From Micromonospora pisi (lineage in GTDB: Bacteria; Actinomycetota; Actinomycetes; Mycobacteriales; Micromonosporaceae), in NCBI RefSeq assembly GCF_003633685.1, contig NZ_RBKT01000001.1, positions 7,874,001 through 7,938,000 on the forward strand: 64,000 nucleotides of DNA, in the 5' to 3' direction. Positions 29,668 to 38,187 of the stretch are shown here, piece by piece. The first letter of the stretch is position 1; each line of letters starts with the position of its first letter. A program made the position numbers and the translations under genes. The notes under the pieces were generated by a model that was given only the letters and a program-made list of their open reading frames with translations, searched no databases and was not told where the DNA came from.

Positions 29668-30519
29668 TCAATGAGGTTTGCCGAGCAGCGCCGCGATGAA
29701 CGCCCGGGCCTCGATGCTGGTTGGCCGGTCGCTGACCTGACCGTCACCGAGCTCGACGACCCTCCACACACCGTCCGTGCGCAGTGCGAGGTCCACGGTC
29801 ACGAAGGGCAGGCCCAGTGCGGCGATCAGCGGTGTGACCGGAGCAAGGTCAACCGTGGTGGGCGGAGAGTCGTCCGGGGTGTCCGGATGCGAGCCGATCA
29901 GGACACACACGCCATTGACCCACCACGTACGCACCTCGGCGGAGGTGAACGACTCGAAGCGACGCAGGACGAATCCGCCCACGAAGTCGTCCTCGCGTAG
30001 CTGAAGAAACCGGTTCGCCACTTCCCAGGCAGCTTTACGGTCGTCGAGTTCGGGAATGAACGCGGCCTCGTGCCAGTAGTGCTTCATCGACTTGGTGTAG
30101 TCACGCAGTACCGCTGGGCCCGCCCCCAGTTCGCCGCGTGCCCGGTCGAAGTCCGCCTGATCCGCGCCCGTGGTCCAGACCGACCGCGGAGTGACCGTCG
30201 CCAGGTCGGAATACCAGCCAGGCAGCTCATGGGCCTGCCGGTACTGTTCACTGCCGGTTCTCAACATCACGCCGCGTCCGGTCAGCACCTCGGCGAACGC
30301 GGCGTACTGCTCGGCGCGGAGCATCCAGCCTCGGTAGACCGCGGCGCCGTTCCCTGACACCGATGCGACTGCCCGTTCCAGTTCGTCGGCTCGGGTCAGC
30401 GCGTCGTGGTCGACCACCGCCACATCCAGTCCGGCATCGCGAGCGGCGTCGACCTCCGCCGCGAAGTGTTCGTCCGGGCGGCGCGGCCGTAGAGGGTTCG
30501 CGGGAACCAACAGGATCAC
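29668..30519 (-). CDS. ATP-grasp domain protein (DUF4343-like)
   Basis: A protein of about 283 aa with the ATP-grasp plan: an N-terminal domain (LVPANPLRPRRPDEHFAAEV), a central region with DYTKSMKHYWHEAAFIPE, and the C-terminal metal/ATP site VDLALRTDGVWRVVELGDGQ, followed by VSDRP. ATP-grasp enzymes ligate a carboxylate to an amine via an acyl phosphate; stand-alone DUF4343 members often have unknown substrates and sometimes act in peptide modification. GTG 30519 (VILLVPANPL) is preferred since GGAAGGA lies upstream; GTG 30537 is possible. No precursor peptide was found beside it. Confidence 0.8.
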   Translation of the reverse strand: MILLVPANPLRPRRPDEHFAAEVDAARDAGLDVAVVDHDALTRADELERAVASVSGNGAAVYRGWMLRAEQYAAFAEVLTGRGVMLRTGSEQYRQAHELPGWYSDLATVTPRSVWTTGADQADFDRARGELGAGPAVLRDYTKSMKHYWHEAAFIPELDDRKAAWEVANRFLQLREDDFVGGFVLRRFESFTSAEVRTWWVNGVCVLIGSHPDTPDDSPPTTVDLAPVTPLIAALGLPFVTVDLALRTDGVWRVVELGDGQVSDRPTSIEARAFIAALLGKPH

Positions 30520-30713
30520 GCCCACATCCTTCCCCACGCGGCCATCCGACCTCGAGCCGTTATCTCGGCCGCCGCCCTGCCGACGGCCATGAGTGTGCGA
30601 GTAACCATCGCTGTCCCGAGCCAGAGGATCGGACGGTACGAGGTGTTCTCGCAGTTGGTCGGCAGTGGCGCGAGCACGTACGTCAGAGACGGAGGCCGTG
30701 ACATCATCGCCGG

Positions 30714-31118
30714 ATGAGTACGAATTCCCGGCACCTGAGCGTGCACATCGATCGGCCGGTGGCGGAGGTCTACAGGTTCGCCTCCGATCCCGCCAACCTG
30801 CCTCGCTGGGCGCCCGGTCTGGGTGGCTCCGTGGTGCGGGAGGACGGGCACTGGTACGTCGAAACGCCGGAAGGACGGGTGCGGGTCAAATTCGCCCCGG
30901 ACAATGAGTATGGGGTGCTTGACCATGAGGTGCTGACTCCCTCTGGTGAGACGGTATACGTACCGCTACGGGCGATCATGGACGGCGAGGGCTCTGAAGT
31001 GATCTTCACGCTGCGTCGGTCGCCCGGTATGACGGATGCCGAGTTCGAGCGGGACGCCGGGTTGGTCGGTGGCGACCTCGCACTCCTCAAGAGGGTCCTT
31101 GAGGCCGGCGACGCATGA
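30714..31118 (+). CDS. SRPBCC-family (START-like) protein
   Basis: A 134 aa protein with the SRPBCC hydrophobic-pocket fold. VHIDRPVAEVYRFASDPANL followed by PRWAPGL is the classic opening, and FTLRRSPGMTDAEFERDAGL with the final LKRVLEAG forms the last helix. Such proteins bind lipids or polyketides, or act as hydrolase activators. ATG 30714 is the natural start, although the nearest GGAGG is unusually far (about 18 bases). No partner is evident. Confidence 0.88.
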   Translation: MSTNSRHLSVHIDRPVAEVYRFASDPANLPRWAPGLGGSVVREDGHWYVETPEGRVRVKFAPDNEYGVLDHEVLTPSGETVYVPLRAIMDGEGSEVIFTLRRSPGMTDAEFERDAGLVGGDLALLKRVLEAGDA

Positions 31119-31189
31119 GGTCGTGATGGTCGAGCGCAGGCGACGGTGGGAGGGACCTACGGCCACCCCCCACCGCTCCTACTGGTTGT

Positions 31190-32080
31190 TCAGCTCGGGC
31201 TCACGTACCCCTGCACCACCGTCATCCGGTAGCCGGCCGTCTGCAGCTCCGCGTCCCTCGCCATCAGTTCCGCGTAGGCGGGGGCGGTGATGACCGGTCG
31301 CCCGTCGTTGCCGGGTTCCCAGATCACGTCGTAGCGCAGGTGGCCCTGGTGGGTCCGGTAGACGTTCAGGTACTTGGTCCGGTAACCGCTGGTCCAGTGG
31401 TTGGCGTTCGCCTGGATCATCTCGTCCCAGGTCGCACCGAAGAGCGTCGGCCGGGCGTCGGTACCCGGCATCCAGATGCCGATGTAGCGGATCTCGCTAC
31501 CGAGCAGGTTCTCGCGCACCCCGGCTGTCTGGATCAGGCGGTAGCCCTGGGCCCGCATCCGGATGTCCTCGGCCTGCAACGCGGCCAGCGTCCAGCCCGC
31601 CGCGACCCGGCGTCCGTCGGTGCCGGGCTTCCAGATCCCGTCGTAGTGGAACGCGCCGTTGTGCAGGTAGCGGTTGACCCGCCAGAGCCGCAGCCCCTGT
31701 TCCCAGTAGATCGCGTTCTGGTTCCAGAACTGCTGCTCCGACCAGCCGATCACCACCGGGCTGCTGCCGCTGCCCGGCCTCCAGATCGCGTCGTACCGGG
31801 ACTCGCCGTTGTCCAGTCTCGTCTGGCTGATCGAGTCGATCCGGTAGCCCTGGTTGAACAGTTCGCTGTTGCGTTCGAGCAGGTCGTGCGACGTGTACGT
31901 GTGCACCCTCGGTCGAGCGTCGTCACCCGGCTCCCAGATGGCGTTGTAACGCACCACCCCCGCGGCGATCGAGGCCCGATCCTCCGCCACCGCCGGTGTG
32001 GCACCACCCGCCAGCGTCACGAGTACGCCGAGCACGCTGGCCAGAGCGATGGAACTTCTCCTGGTAGAGATCTTGGACAT
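31190..32080 (-). CDS. Secreted protein with five BTRD1-like tandem repeats
   Basis: A 296 aa exported protein. The signal peptide is MSKISTRRSS, a hydrophobic run and an A-V-A-type cleavage site near residue 32 (TPAVAED). The mature part is five repeats of about 50 residues, each centred on R/H-Y-x-x-I-W-x-P-G-x-D-x-R-P: RYNAIWEPGDDARP, RYDAIWRPGSGSSP, HYDGIWKPGTDGR, RYIGIWMPGTDARP and RYDVIWEPGNDGRP. This is the pattern I know as bacterial tandem repeat domain 1, found in polyglycine hydrolases and serine hydrolases; no catalytic domain is present here. It diverges from the STAND gene across about 150 bp. Confidence 0.82.
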   Translation of the reverse strand: MSKISTRRSSIALASVLGVLVTLAGGATPAVAEDRASIAAGVVRYNAIWEPGDDARPRVHTYTSHDLLERNSELFNQGYRIDSISQTRLDNGESRYDAIWRPGSGSSPVVIGWSEQQFWNQNAIYWEQGLRLWRVNRYLHNGAFHYDGIWKPGTDGRRVAAGWTLAALQAEDIRMRAQGYRLIQTAGVRENLLGSEIRYIGIWMPGTDARPTLFGATWDEMIQANANHWTSGYRTKYLNVYRTHQGHLRYDVIWEPGNDGRPVITAPAYAELMARDAELQTAGYRMTVVQGYVSPS

Positions 32081-32227
32081 CGCTGGGTTCCCTCTCGTTG
32101 AACATCACGGCGGGCACCGTCTGGACCCGCTGTATCGATGTCTAGTCGCCGACTCGTTGTCCGGCTTCGGGCCGGCGAACTGGACAATCAACTCCGGACG
32201 AGCGGACTGGACGGTTGTTGGGGGTGC

Positions 32228-35200
32228 GTGCGGGTGCCACGGCCGGAGGGCGAACTGGGACCGGGCGACCCGGAGGTCATGGAATTCGCCGCCGGACTGC
32301 GCCTGCTGCGGGAGAAGGCCGGCCGGCCCGGCTACCGGGAACTGGCCCGACGGGCGCACTTCTCCGCCACGACCCTGTCGGAGGCCGCCGGTGGGCGCCG
32401 GCTGCCGACGCTCGCGGTCACCCTGGCGTACGTGGCGGCGTGCGGCGGAAGCGAACCGGAGTGGGAGGAGCGGTGGCGTCGGGCCGCCCGGGAGACATCG
32501 CCGGTCAACGGGCCGGGTGCCGCCGGTGACGTGGTCGAGGCGCCGTACCAGGGGCTGGCGGCGTACGGGCCGGAGCGGGCCGGATGGTTCTTCGGCCGAG
32601 AGGACCTCGTTGACGACCTGCTGCGGCGGTTGGCGCGACGGCGACTGCTCGCGGTCTTCGGCGCGTCCGGCAGTGGCAAGTCCTCCCTGCTGCGTGCCGG
32701 CCTGGTGCCGGCGGTGCTTGCCGGCCAAGTACCGGCCCCCGACCAGGGGAGCGGGACGGACCGGGAGGCGCGCGGGGAAGCCGAGGCGAGCCGGGACGTG
32801 GTGGCGGACCGGCGGGAGACGGGCTCGAGGACGCCGGCGGTTCTGGTGATGACGCCCGGTCCGGACCCGCTCGGCGAACTGGCGGTGCGGCTCGCCCGGT
32901 TGAGCGGCGTACCGGCGGGGGCGCTGCGGGCGGACCTGGTCGCCGACCCGGCGCACCTGGATCTGGCGGTCCGGCAGGCGCTCGGCGGCGACGCCGACGG
33001 GCCGGAGCTGCTGCTGGTCGTGGACCAGTTCGAGGAGATCTTCACGCTCTGCCGGGACGACGCCAGCCGGGCGGGCTTCGTGGCCGCGCTGCTGGCCGCC
33101 GTACGCGCACCACTTAGCCGGCTGCGGGTGGTGCTCGGAGTGCGGGCGGACTTCTACGGCCGGTGCGCCGAGTCGCCGGAACTTCCGGCGGCCCTGTCGG
33201 GGGCGCAGGTGCTGGTCGGTCCTATGACACCGCCGCAGGTCCGGGACGCGGTGGTCCGGCCGGCGGAACGGGCCGGGGCGATGGTCGAGGGAGCTCTGGT
33301 CTCGACCATCGTCGCGCAGGTGGCCGGCCGTGCCGGGGCTCTGCCGATGGCCTCGCACGCGCTGCTCGAGGCGTGGTGGCGCCGTCGTGGCAGCGCCGTC
33401 ACCCTGGCCGGGTACGAGGCGGCAGGGGGCATGGACGGCGCGGTCGCGCAGACCGCCGAGCGGATCTGGCAGGAGTTCGACGACGGCCAACGGCGGGCGG
33501 CCCGGCACGTGCTGCTGCGGATGGTCGAGGTCGGAACCGGGAACGAGCCGGTGACCAGCCGTCGGTTGGAGCACGGCGAACTCGACGACACCGGACCGGT
33601 CACCGCCTCCGTGGTGGAGCGACTGGCCGGCGCCCGCCTGGTCACCGTGGACGACCACTCGGTACGCCTGGCCCACGAGGCGCTGCTCGGTGCCTGGCCC
33701 CGCCTGCGGGACTGGCTGGACGAGGACCGCGAGGGCGTACGCGTCCATCGTCAGCTCACCCAGGCGGCAATGGTGTGGCAGTCGCTGGACCGGGACCCGG
33801 GTGCGCTACTGCGCGGGCTCGCACTGTCCCGGACCCGAGCCTGGGCGCGTACCCGTCCCAGCAGCCTGAGTGGGACGGAAGAGGAGTTCCTCGCCGCCAG
33901 CCAGCGAGCCGACGAGCGGCGGCTGGCCGGGCGGCGCCGGCGCGGACGCATCATGCTCGGGGCGCTCGCCGGGGTGGCCGTGGTGGTCACGGTGCTCGCC
34001 TCACTGGCGATCGTCCAGGCGGGACGGGCCGCCGACGAGCGCGACCACGCCCTGCACGGGCAGCTTATCGCCAGCGCTCGCGCGCAGATGGCACGGGACC
34101 CGCAACTCGCCTTCCTGCTCGCGGGGCAGGCGTACGGCCTTCGGCCGGACACGTTGGCCGAGGCGGTGCTGCGGCAGGCGACCCTGAACTGGCGAGGGCT
34201 CACCAGCAGGCAGGTGTTCGGCCCCCGTAACAAGGCGGCGGCGCTGACCCGCGACGGCCGGCACGGGGTCGCCGGGACCGCAGACGGCATGGTACGCGTG
34301 TGGCACGCCACCGAACCGCCCGGCGAGGCGTTGGTGCTGCCCGAGACCGGCCGGGACCTGTACGCGGTGGCGATCAGCGACGACGGACGGCTGGTGGCCA
34401 GCGCCCACAACGAGCCGGTGGTCCGGATCTGGGACGGGGCCGTGCCGACCCGTGGCCCGATCCTTTTGTCGGGGCACACCGGTCCGGTGCGCGACATCCG
34501 GTTCAGCCCGGACGGCAAGACCCTGGCCAGCGGCGACGCGGACGGGACCGTACGACTCTGGGACCTGACCGGTCCGCCGGTGGCCCGGGTGTTGCCCAGC
34601 GGCGGGCGGGGCGCCGTCTATACGCTGGGCTGGTCGGCCGACGGACGGCGGTTGGCCGTCGGCACCGAGGAGGCGCCGGCCCGGATCTGGGACGTGCGTA
34701 GCCCCGGCCGGGCTCCGGTCGAGCTGGGCGACTCGGTCGACACCGACGAGCTGTTGTTCAGCCCGGACGGCAGCCGGGTCGCCGCCGGTGACGACGGCAC
34801 GTTGTGGATCTGGTCGTCCGGCGGCGGCCCGCCGACCGTCCTCGGACGGCTTCGGGGGGTGATCCCGACGGCGTTCAGCCCCGACGGTCAGCGGCTGATC
34901 ACCACCAACGGGTACGGCGTGCTCGGCTTCTGGGACACCGCCGCACCCGGCGACCCGCTGACGCTGCGCGGGCACGCCGGAGCGGTTCGGGCCGCCACCG
35001 TCGGTCCCGACGGGCACCTGGTCAGCGTCGGTGAGGACGGTACGGTCCGGACGTGGGACATCAACGGTCCGTGGCATCCGGACATCGCTCACCCCCACGA
35101 CGGCCTGGCCCACGTCGCCCGGTTCAGTCCGGACGGCCGCCACATCGCCAGCGGCGGTATAGCCGACGGCACCGTCCGGGTCACGGCCGCCACGCCGAGC

Positions 35201-36094
35201 CCTGACCAGACGGGCGACGGTCCTGCCGCGACGGCGGTCACCGACGGACCGGGCGAACCGGTGGTGCTGGCCGGGCACGCCGGCATGGTGCTGGACCTGG
35301 CCTTCGCCCCCGACGGGGTGCGGCTGGCCAGCCTCGATGCGGGCGGCACCGTCCGCATCTGGGCGTGGCGGACCGGTACGCTCACCGCCACCTTCGACGC
35401 CGCCCGGTCCAGCAGGATCGCCTTCGGGCCGGACAACGAGCGGTTGCTCACCAGCGGCCCCGGTGGCGTACGGGTCTGGGACGGGATCGAACAGGGTGCC
35501 CCGGTCGGTGTACCGCTACCCGCGGCCGGGGCGATCGCGGCGTTCGGCCCGGACGGCCGGCGGATGGTGACCGGGGCGGACGACGGCACCGTGTCGATCC
35601 GCCAGTTGTCGGAGGAGGGCGGCGTCGACCTCGGTCGGCACGACGCGGCGGTGACCTCGGTGGCGTTCGCCCCGGACGGCGACAGCGTGGCCAGCCTCAG
35701 CCTGGACAGCACCATCCGGATCTGGCCCGCGACCGGCGGGTCGGCGACCCTGCTCGCCGCCGCCGGGCAGGGCGCGGCGACCACCCGGCTGACCTACACC
35801 CCGGACGGGCGGCACCTGGCGCTGCTCGGCGGTCAGGAGCTGTCCGGCATCCAGCTATGGGCAGTCGGTGCCGCGACCGAGCCGGTCACCCTGCATCCCC
35901 TCGGGACCGGGCCGCTCGGCTTCGCGTTCAGTCCCGATGGCGAACGGGTGGTGACCGTCCATTCCGACGGCTCGGTCCGGACCTGGAACTGCGACGTCTG
36001 CGGCCCCATGGAGCGGGTGCTCGCCGCCGCCGATACCCGGGACGTGCGGCCGTTGCGCGCGGACGAGCGCCGGGCCTTCCTCCTCGACCGCTGA
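32228..36094 (+). CDS. STAND signalling protein: HTH, NTPase, TM helix, WD40 propeller
   Basis: A giant sensor/switch protein of about 1288 aa. An XRE-like HTH occupies about residues 20-65 (YRELARRAHFSATTLSEAAG), then the nSTAND1-type NTPase with Walker A GASGSGKSS (145-153) and Walker B LLLVVDQFEEIF (about 261-272). A winged-helix/helical region (LAHEALLGAWPRLRDWL) follows, then a membrane helix at about 574-597 (IMLGALAGVAVVVTVLASLA) and some twelve or more WD40 blades to the end (FSPDGKTLASGDADGTVRLW). GTG 32228 is the chosen start; 32234 is possible. Related actinomycete proteins are tied to conflict or developmental signalling, but no effector is fused here. Confidence 0.92.
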   Translation: MRVPRPEGELGPGDPEVMEFAAGLRLLREKAGRPGYRELARRAHFSATTLSEAAGGRRLPTLAVTLAYVAACGGSEPEWEERWRRAARETSPVNGPGAAGDVVEAPYQGLAAYGPERAGWFFGREDLVDDLLRRLARRRLLAVFGASGSGKSSLLRAGLVPAVLAGQVPAPDQGSGTDREARGEAEASRDVVADRRETGSRTPAVLVMTPGPDPLGELAVRLARLSGVPAGALRADLVADPAHLDLAVRQALGGDADGPELLLVVDQFEEIFTLCRDDASRAGFVAALLAAVRAPLSRLRVVLGVRADFYGRCAESPELPAALSGAQVLVGPMTPPQVRDAVVRPAERAGAMVEGALVSTIVAQVAGRAGALPMASHALLEAWWRRRGSAVTLAGYEAAGGMDGAVAQTAERIWQEFDDGQRRAARHVLLRMVEVGTGNEPVTSRRLEHGELDDTGPVTASVVERLAGARLVTVDDHSVRLAHEALLGAWPRLRDWLDEDREGVRVHRQLTQAAMVWQSLDRDPGALLRGLALSRTRAWARTRPSSLSGTEEEFLAASQRADERRLAGRRRRGRIMLGALAGVAVVVTVLASLAIVQAGRAADERDHALHGQLIASARAQMARDPQLAFLLAGQAYGLRPDTLAEAVLRQATLNWRGLTSRQVFGPRNKAAALTRDGRHGVAGTADGMVRVWHATEPPGEALVLPETGRDLYAVAISDDGRLVASAHNEPVVRIWDGAVPTRGPILLSGHTGPVRDIRFSPDGKTLASGDADGTVRLWDLTGPPVARVLPSGGRGAVYTLGWSADGRRLAVGTEEAPARIWDVRSPGRAPVELGDSVDTDELLFSPDGSRVAAGDDGTLWIWSSGGGPPTVLGRLRGVIPTAFSPDGQRLITTNGYGVLGFWDTAAPGDPLTLRGHAGAVRAATVGPDGHLVSVGEDGTVRTWDINGPWHPDIAHPHDGLAHVARFSPDGRHIASGGIADGTVRVTAATPSPDQTGDGPAATAVTDGPGEPVVLAGHAGMVLDLAFAPDGVRLASLDAGGTVRIWAWRTGTLTATFDAARSSRIAFGPDNERLLTSGPGGVRVWDGIEQGAPVGVPLPAAGAIAAFGPDGRRMVTGADDGTVSIRQLSEEGGVDLGRHDAAVTSVAFAPDGDSVASLSLDSTIRIWPATGGSATLLAAAGQGAATTRLTYTPDGRHLALLGGQELSGIQLWAVGAATEPVTLHPLGTGPLGFAFSPDGERVVTVHSDGSVRTWNCDVCGPMERVLAAADTRDVRPLRADERRAFLLDR

Positions 36095-36422
36095 ACGTTG
36101 TCAAGTGCTACCGCCGCCGCCTCACCAAATGAAACGCACCCTTACCCGGCGAGGCCGTCCCGTCTTGATCGCCCGGCGTTGACGATGTGTGACGCACGGT
36201 CGGCAGCAGAAAGCGCTTGATCATCGCGCGGCTGACCGGCAAGCTATAGCCACCCTCGCGGGTCCGCGCGGCATGTCCCGGCGGTGGACGAGCCGGTCTT
36301 CTTCAGCAACCCACACGCTGTCAGGGCTGGACGCGGTAGTGCCGATATCGGAGGTGATCACGTTGTACCCCTGCTCATGACAGCCCCACCCTGGGGCGTC
36401 ACGGAGCCGAGAAGGTGACCGT
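36095..36422. other. Intergenic stretch, nothing recognised
   Basis: About 330 bp between the STAND gene and a small gene on the same strand. GC falls somewhat from 36190 to 36380. Short frames on both strands show no family resemblance. A promoter for the downstream gene is expected near its right end but no clear hexamers are seen. Confidence 0.35.
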
Positions 36423-36731
36423 ATGAGCAGGACCGACAAGACTCGGCCCTGGTGGGTGAAGATTGCCGATCGACCATTGGTGACCTGTCGACCCCATCAT
36501 GACCATCGGTTCGGGCCGTGTACGTTGCCCGGACGGATCGACGCCGACAGCACCGCGACGGCGACCGGCCACCCCACGAGAAGCTGTTACTGGGTGGTGA
36601 CGGACCACTCCGCCGACCTGCTCCACGATGGCTGCCGGAGTTGCACCGACCACCACCTCCGTCGCGAGGAACGCCGTCGGAGCCGCCACCAGGCGCGCCG
36701 CGATCTGCGCGCCCACCGTGGCGAAGATTGA
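36423..36731 (+). CDS. Small Cys/His-rich actinobacterial protein
   Basis: A basic protein of 102 aa with clustered potential metal ligands: CRPHHDHRFGPC (about 22-33), CYW, then CRSCTDHH (about 71-78), and a strongly basic helical tail (RREERRRSRHQARRDLRAHR). ATG 36423 is preceded by GAGAAGG at normal distance, and a perfect hairpin starts five bases after its stop. The pattern recalls small proteins of actinobacteria and their phages that may bind zinc and nucleic acid. Function is unknown. Confidence 0.7.
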   Translation: MSRTDKTRPWWVKIADRPLVTCRPHHDHRFGPCTLPGRIDADSTATATGHPTRSCYWVVTDHSADLLHDGCRSCTDHHLRREERRRSRHQARRDLRAHRGED

Positions 36732-36736
36732 CCAGA

Positions 36737-36768
36737 ACGGCAGGGCCGGACTGTGCCGGCCCTGCCGT
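36737..36768. terminator. Perfect bidirectional hairpin terminator
   Basis: ACGGCAGGGCCGG (36737-36749) and its exact complement (36756-36768) flank a six-base loop. It begins five bases after the stop of the small Cys/His protein on the plus strand, and lies 30 bases after the stop of the putative 29-codon peptide gene on the minus strand, so it can serve both. Confidence 0.85.
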
Positions 36769-36798
36769 CCCGGGAATCTCTGGCTCCTCGCCTCCGCT

Positions 36799-36888
36799 TT
36801 AGCAGGTCGAGTGCAGCAGCGCCCCGACCGGTGTCTCGCGCGGCAGCAGGTCAAGGGTCTCGTCCATCACCTGGAGCCGCAGATCCAT
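36799..36888 (-). CDS. Putative 29-residue peptide gene (possible RiPP-like precursor)
   Basis: A short frame from ATG 36888 to TAA encodes an acidic leader-like part (MDLRLQVMDETLDLLPRET) and a small hydrophobic end finishing HSTC. The D-L-x-L and L-D-L-L-P-x-E-T features and a terminal Cys recall leader/core layouts of small modified peptides, but no modifying enzyme is adjacent. It lies between the hairpin that follows the glycosyltransferase gene and the bidirectional hairpin, i.e. in a region transcribed or read through on the minus strand. The ribosome site is weak (GTGGG). Could be chance. Confidence 0.3.
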   Translation of the reverse strand: MDLRLQVMDETLDLLPRETPVGALLHSTC

Positions 36889-36903
36889 CCCACGGGAGAG
36901 GAC

Positions 36904-36938
36904 GAGCCGGGTGGGCGACTGTCTCGTCCACCCGGCTC
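36904..36938 (-). terminator. Hairpin after the glycosyltransferase gene
   Basis: GAGCCGGGTGG (36904-36914) pairs perfectly with CCACCCGGCTC (36928-36938) around a 13-base loop, 18 bases after the glycosyltransferase stop. No T-run follows, so termination may be partial. Confidence 0.6.
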
Positions 36939-36956
36939 GACGTCAGCAACGGCGTA

Positions 36957-38096
36957 CTAGGCGACGGCCTCGACGAGCCGGCCGACCGTCTCCTCGGGAG
37001 ACGGCATTCCGGCGATTTCGCTGGCCAGCTTGTCGGCGCAGGCCCGCGCCTGCTCGTCGGCCAGGAGCGCTTCCGCCTGGCTGAACACCAACTCGGCGCT
37101 GAACTCGCCCGGCATCACCTGCCGGCCAGCCCCGATGTCCGCCACCGCCCGCGCATTGCTGAACTGGTCGGCACCCTGGGGCAGCATGAGGTGGGGCAGT
37201 CCGTTCGCGAGCACCTCGAGAACGGTGCTGCCGCCGCCGTGGCTCACCACGAGGTCGACGTGGGGGAGCAGGTCGCCTTGCGGCACCCAGCTCTCGACCA
37301 CGACATTCGGCGGCAGGTCACCCAGGGCGCCCTTCCCGCCGGTCGGGCCGGCGGCGGCCACGAGCAGGTCGACCGGCAGCTTCGACAGCCCGGCGATGCT
37401 CTGTCGCAACAGTTCCGGGGTCCCGAAGGCCGTACCGAGCGTCAGGTAGACGAGCGGACGACCACGGTCACGCTCCCGCACCATGGCGGGAAGATCGGCA
37501 GACTGACGCCAGGTGCCCGGCCGCATGAGGATCCGCTCGGCCGAGGTGGCGAAGCCAGGAAGCTGGAAAGAGGGCGGGCAGACGTCCAGGTACCGGTTGC
37601 CGAGAAAATCGGCGTCCCGGGTGGGGGCTTCGATTCCCAACTCGGCGGCGGTGGCGAGCCACGCGGCAGACATGGCGTTCCACATCGGCCCGCCGGTGAG
37701 CCGACCGATGCTGTGGCAGATCGCCGGGATACCGGCCAGCGTCGCCGCCATCCCCGCGCCCGGAGTCAGCACCTCGTAGATCATCAGATCGGGCCGCTGC
37801 TCCTCGAGTACGGGCGCGAGGTCGGCGACCATGCGCCGGGCCAGGACATCGCCGAACGCCCGGGGGGAGGCGTCGAACGGTTGACCGGCGGGAACCTCCG
37901 CCCGCACCGTGGCGATCGCCTCCCGAACGGTGGATCCGGCGGCGACCGGAGTCAGGCCAGCGTCGTGCAGCATGGGATGGAACCGCTTGTCGGTGGCGAA
38001 GGTCACCTCGTGTCCCGCGCCGCGGGCGGCGACGGCCAGCGGAAGCAGCGGAATGAGATGGCCGTACGCGCCTATCGAAGCGAAGATCAGACGCAT
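36957..38096 (-). CDS. MGT-family glycosyltransferase (GT1), third copy
   Basis: A 379 aa GT-B glycosyltransferase. The N-terminus is MRLIFASIGAYGHLIPLLPL and the donor-site signature VVSHGGGSTVLEVLANGLPH, then LPQGADQFSNARAVADIGAG. The acceptor domain resembles enzymes acting on polyketides and other hydrophobic natural products. ATG 38096 has AAGG upstream, and the open frame beyond it lacks coding character. A small integral membrane protein gene precedes it on the same strand (91 bp gap), so the two may form a unit. Not closely similar in sequence pattern to the copies at 975 and 12873. Confidence 0.92.
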   Translation of the reverse strand: MRLIFASIGAYGHLIPLLPLAVAARGAGHEVTFATDKRFHPMLHDAGLTPVAAGSTVREAIATVRAEVPAGQPFDASPRAFGDVLARRMVADLAPVLEEQRPDLMIYEVLTPGAGMAATLAGIPAICHSIGRLTGGPMWNAMSAAWLATAAELGIEAPTRDADFLGNRYLDVCPPSFQLPGFATSAERILMRPGTWRQSADLPAMVRERDRGRPLVYLTLGTAFGTPELLRQSIAGLSKLPVDLLVAAAGPTGGKGALGDLPPNVVVESWVPQGDLLPHVDLVVSHGGGSTVLEVLANGLPHLMLPQGADQFSNARAVADIGAGRQVMPGEFSAELVFSQAEALLADEQARACADKLASEIAGMPSPEETVGRLVEAVA

Positions 38097-38187
38097 TCTC
38101 GGAGATTGCCTTTCGGTGGCGGGTGGGTGCCGGCTCCGGTGGAGAGCGGTCGCGGCACCTGGGGGAGCGGGGACTATTGGGTGGTGG

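Noticed and set aside
32157-32187. TTGTCC...GGACAA inverted repeat in the STAND promoter region
   Set aside because: Only six-base arms; too short to claim as an operator in this GC context.
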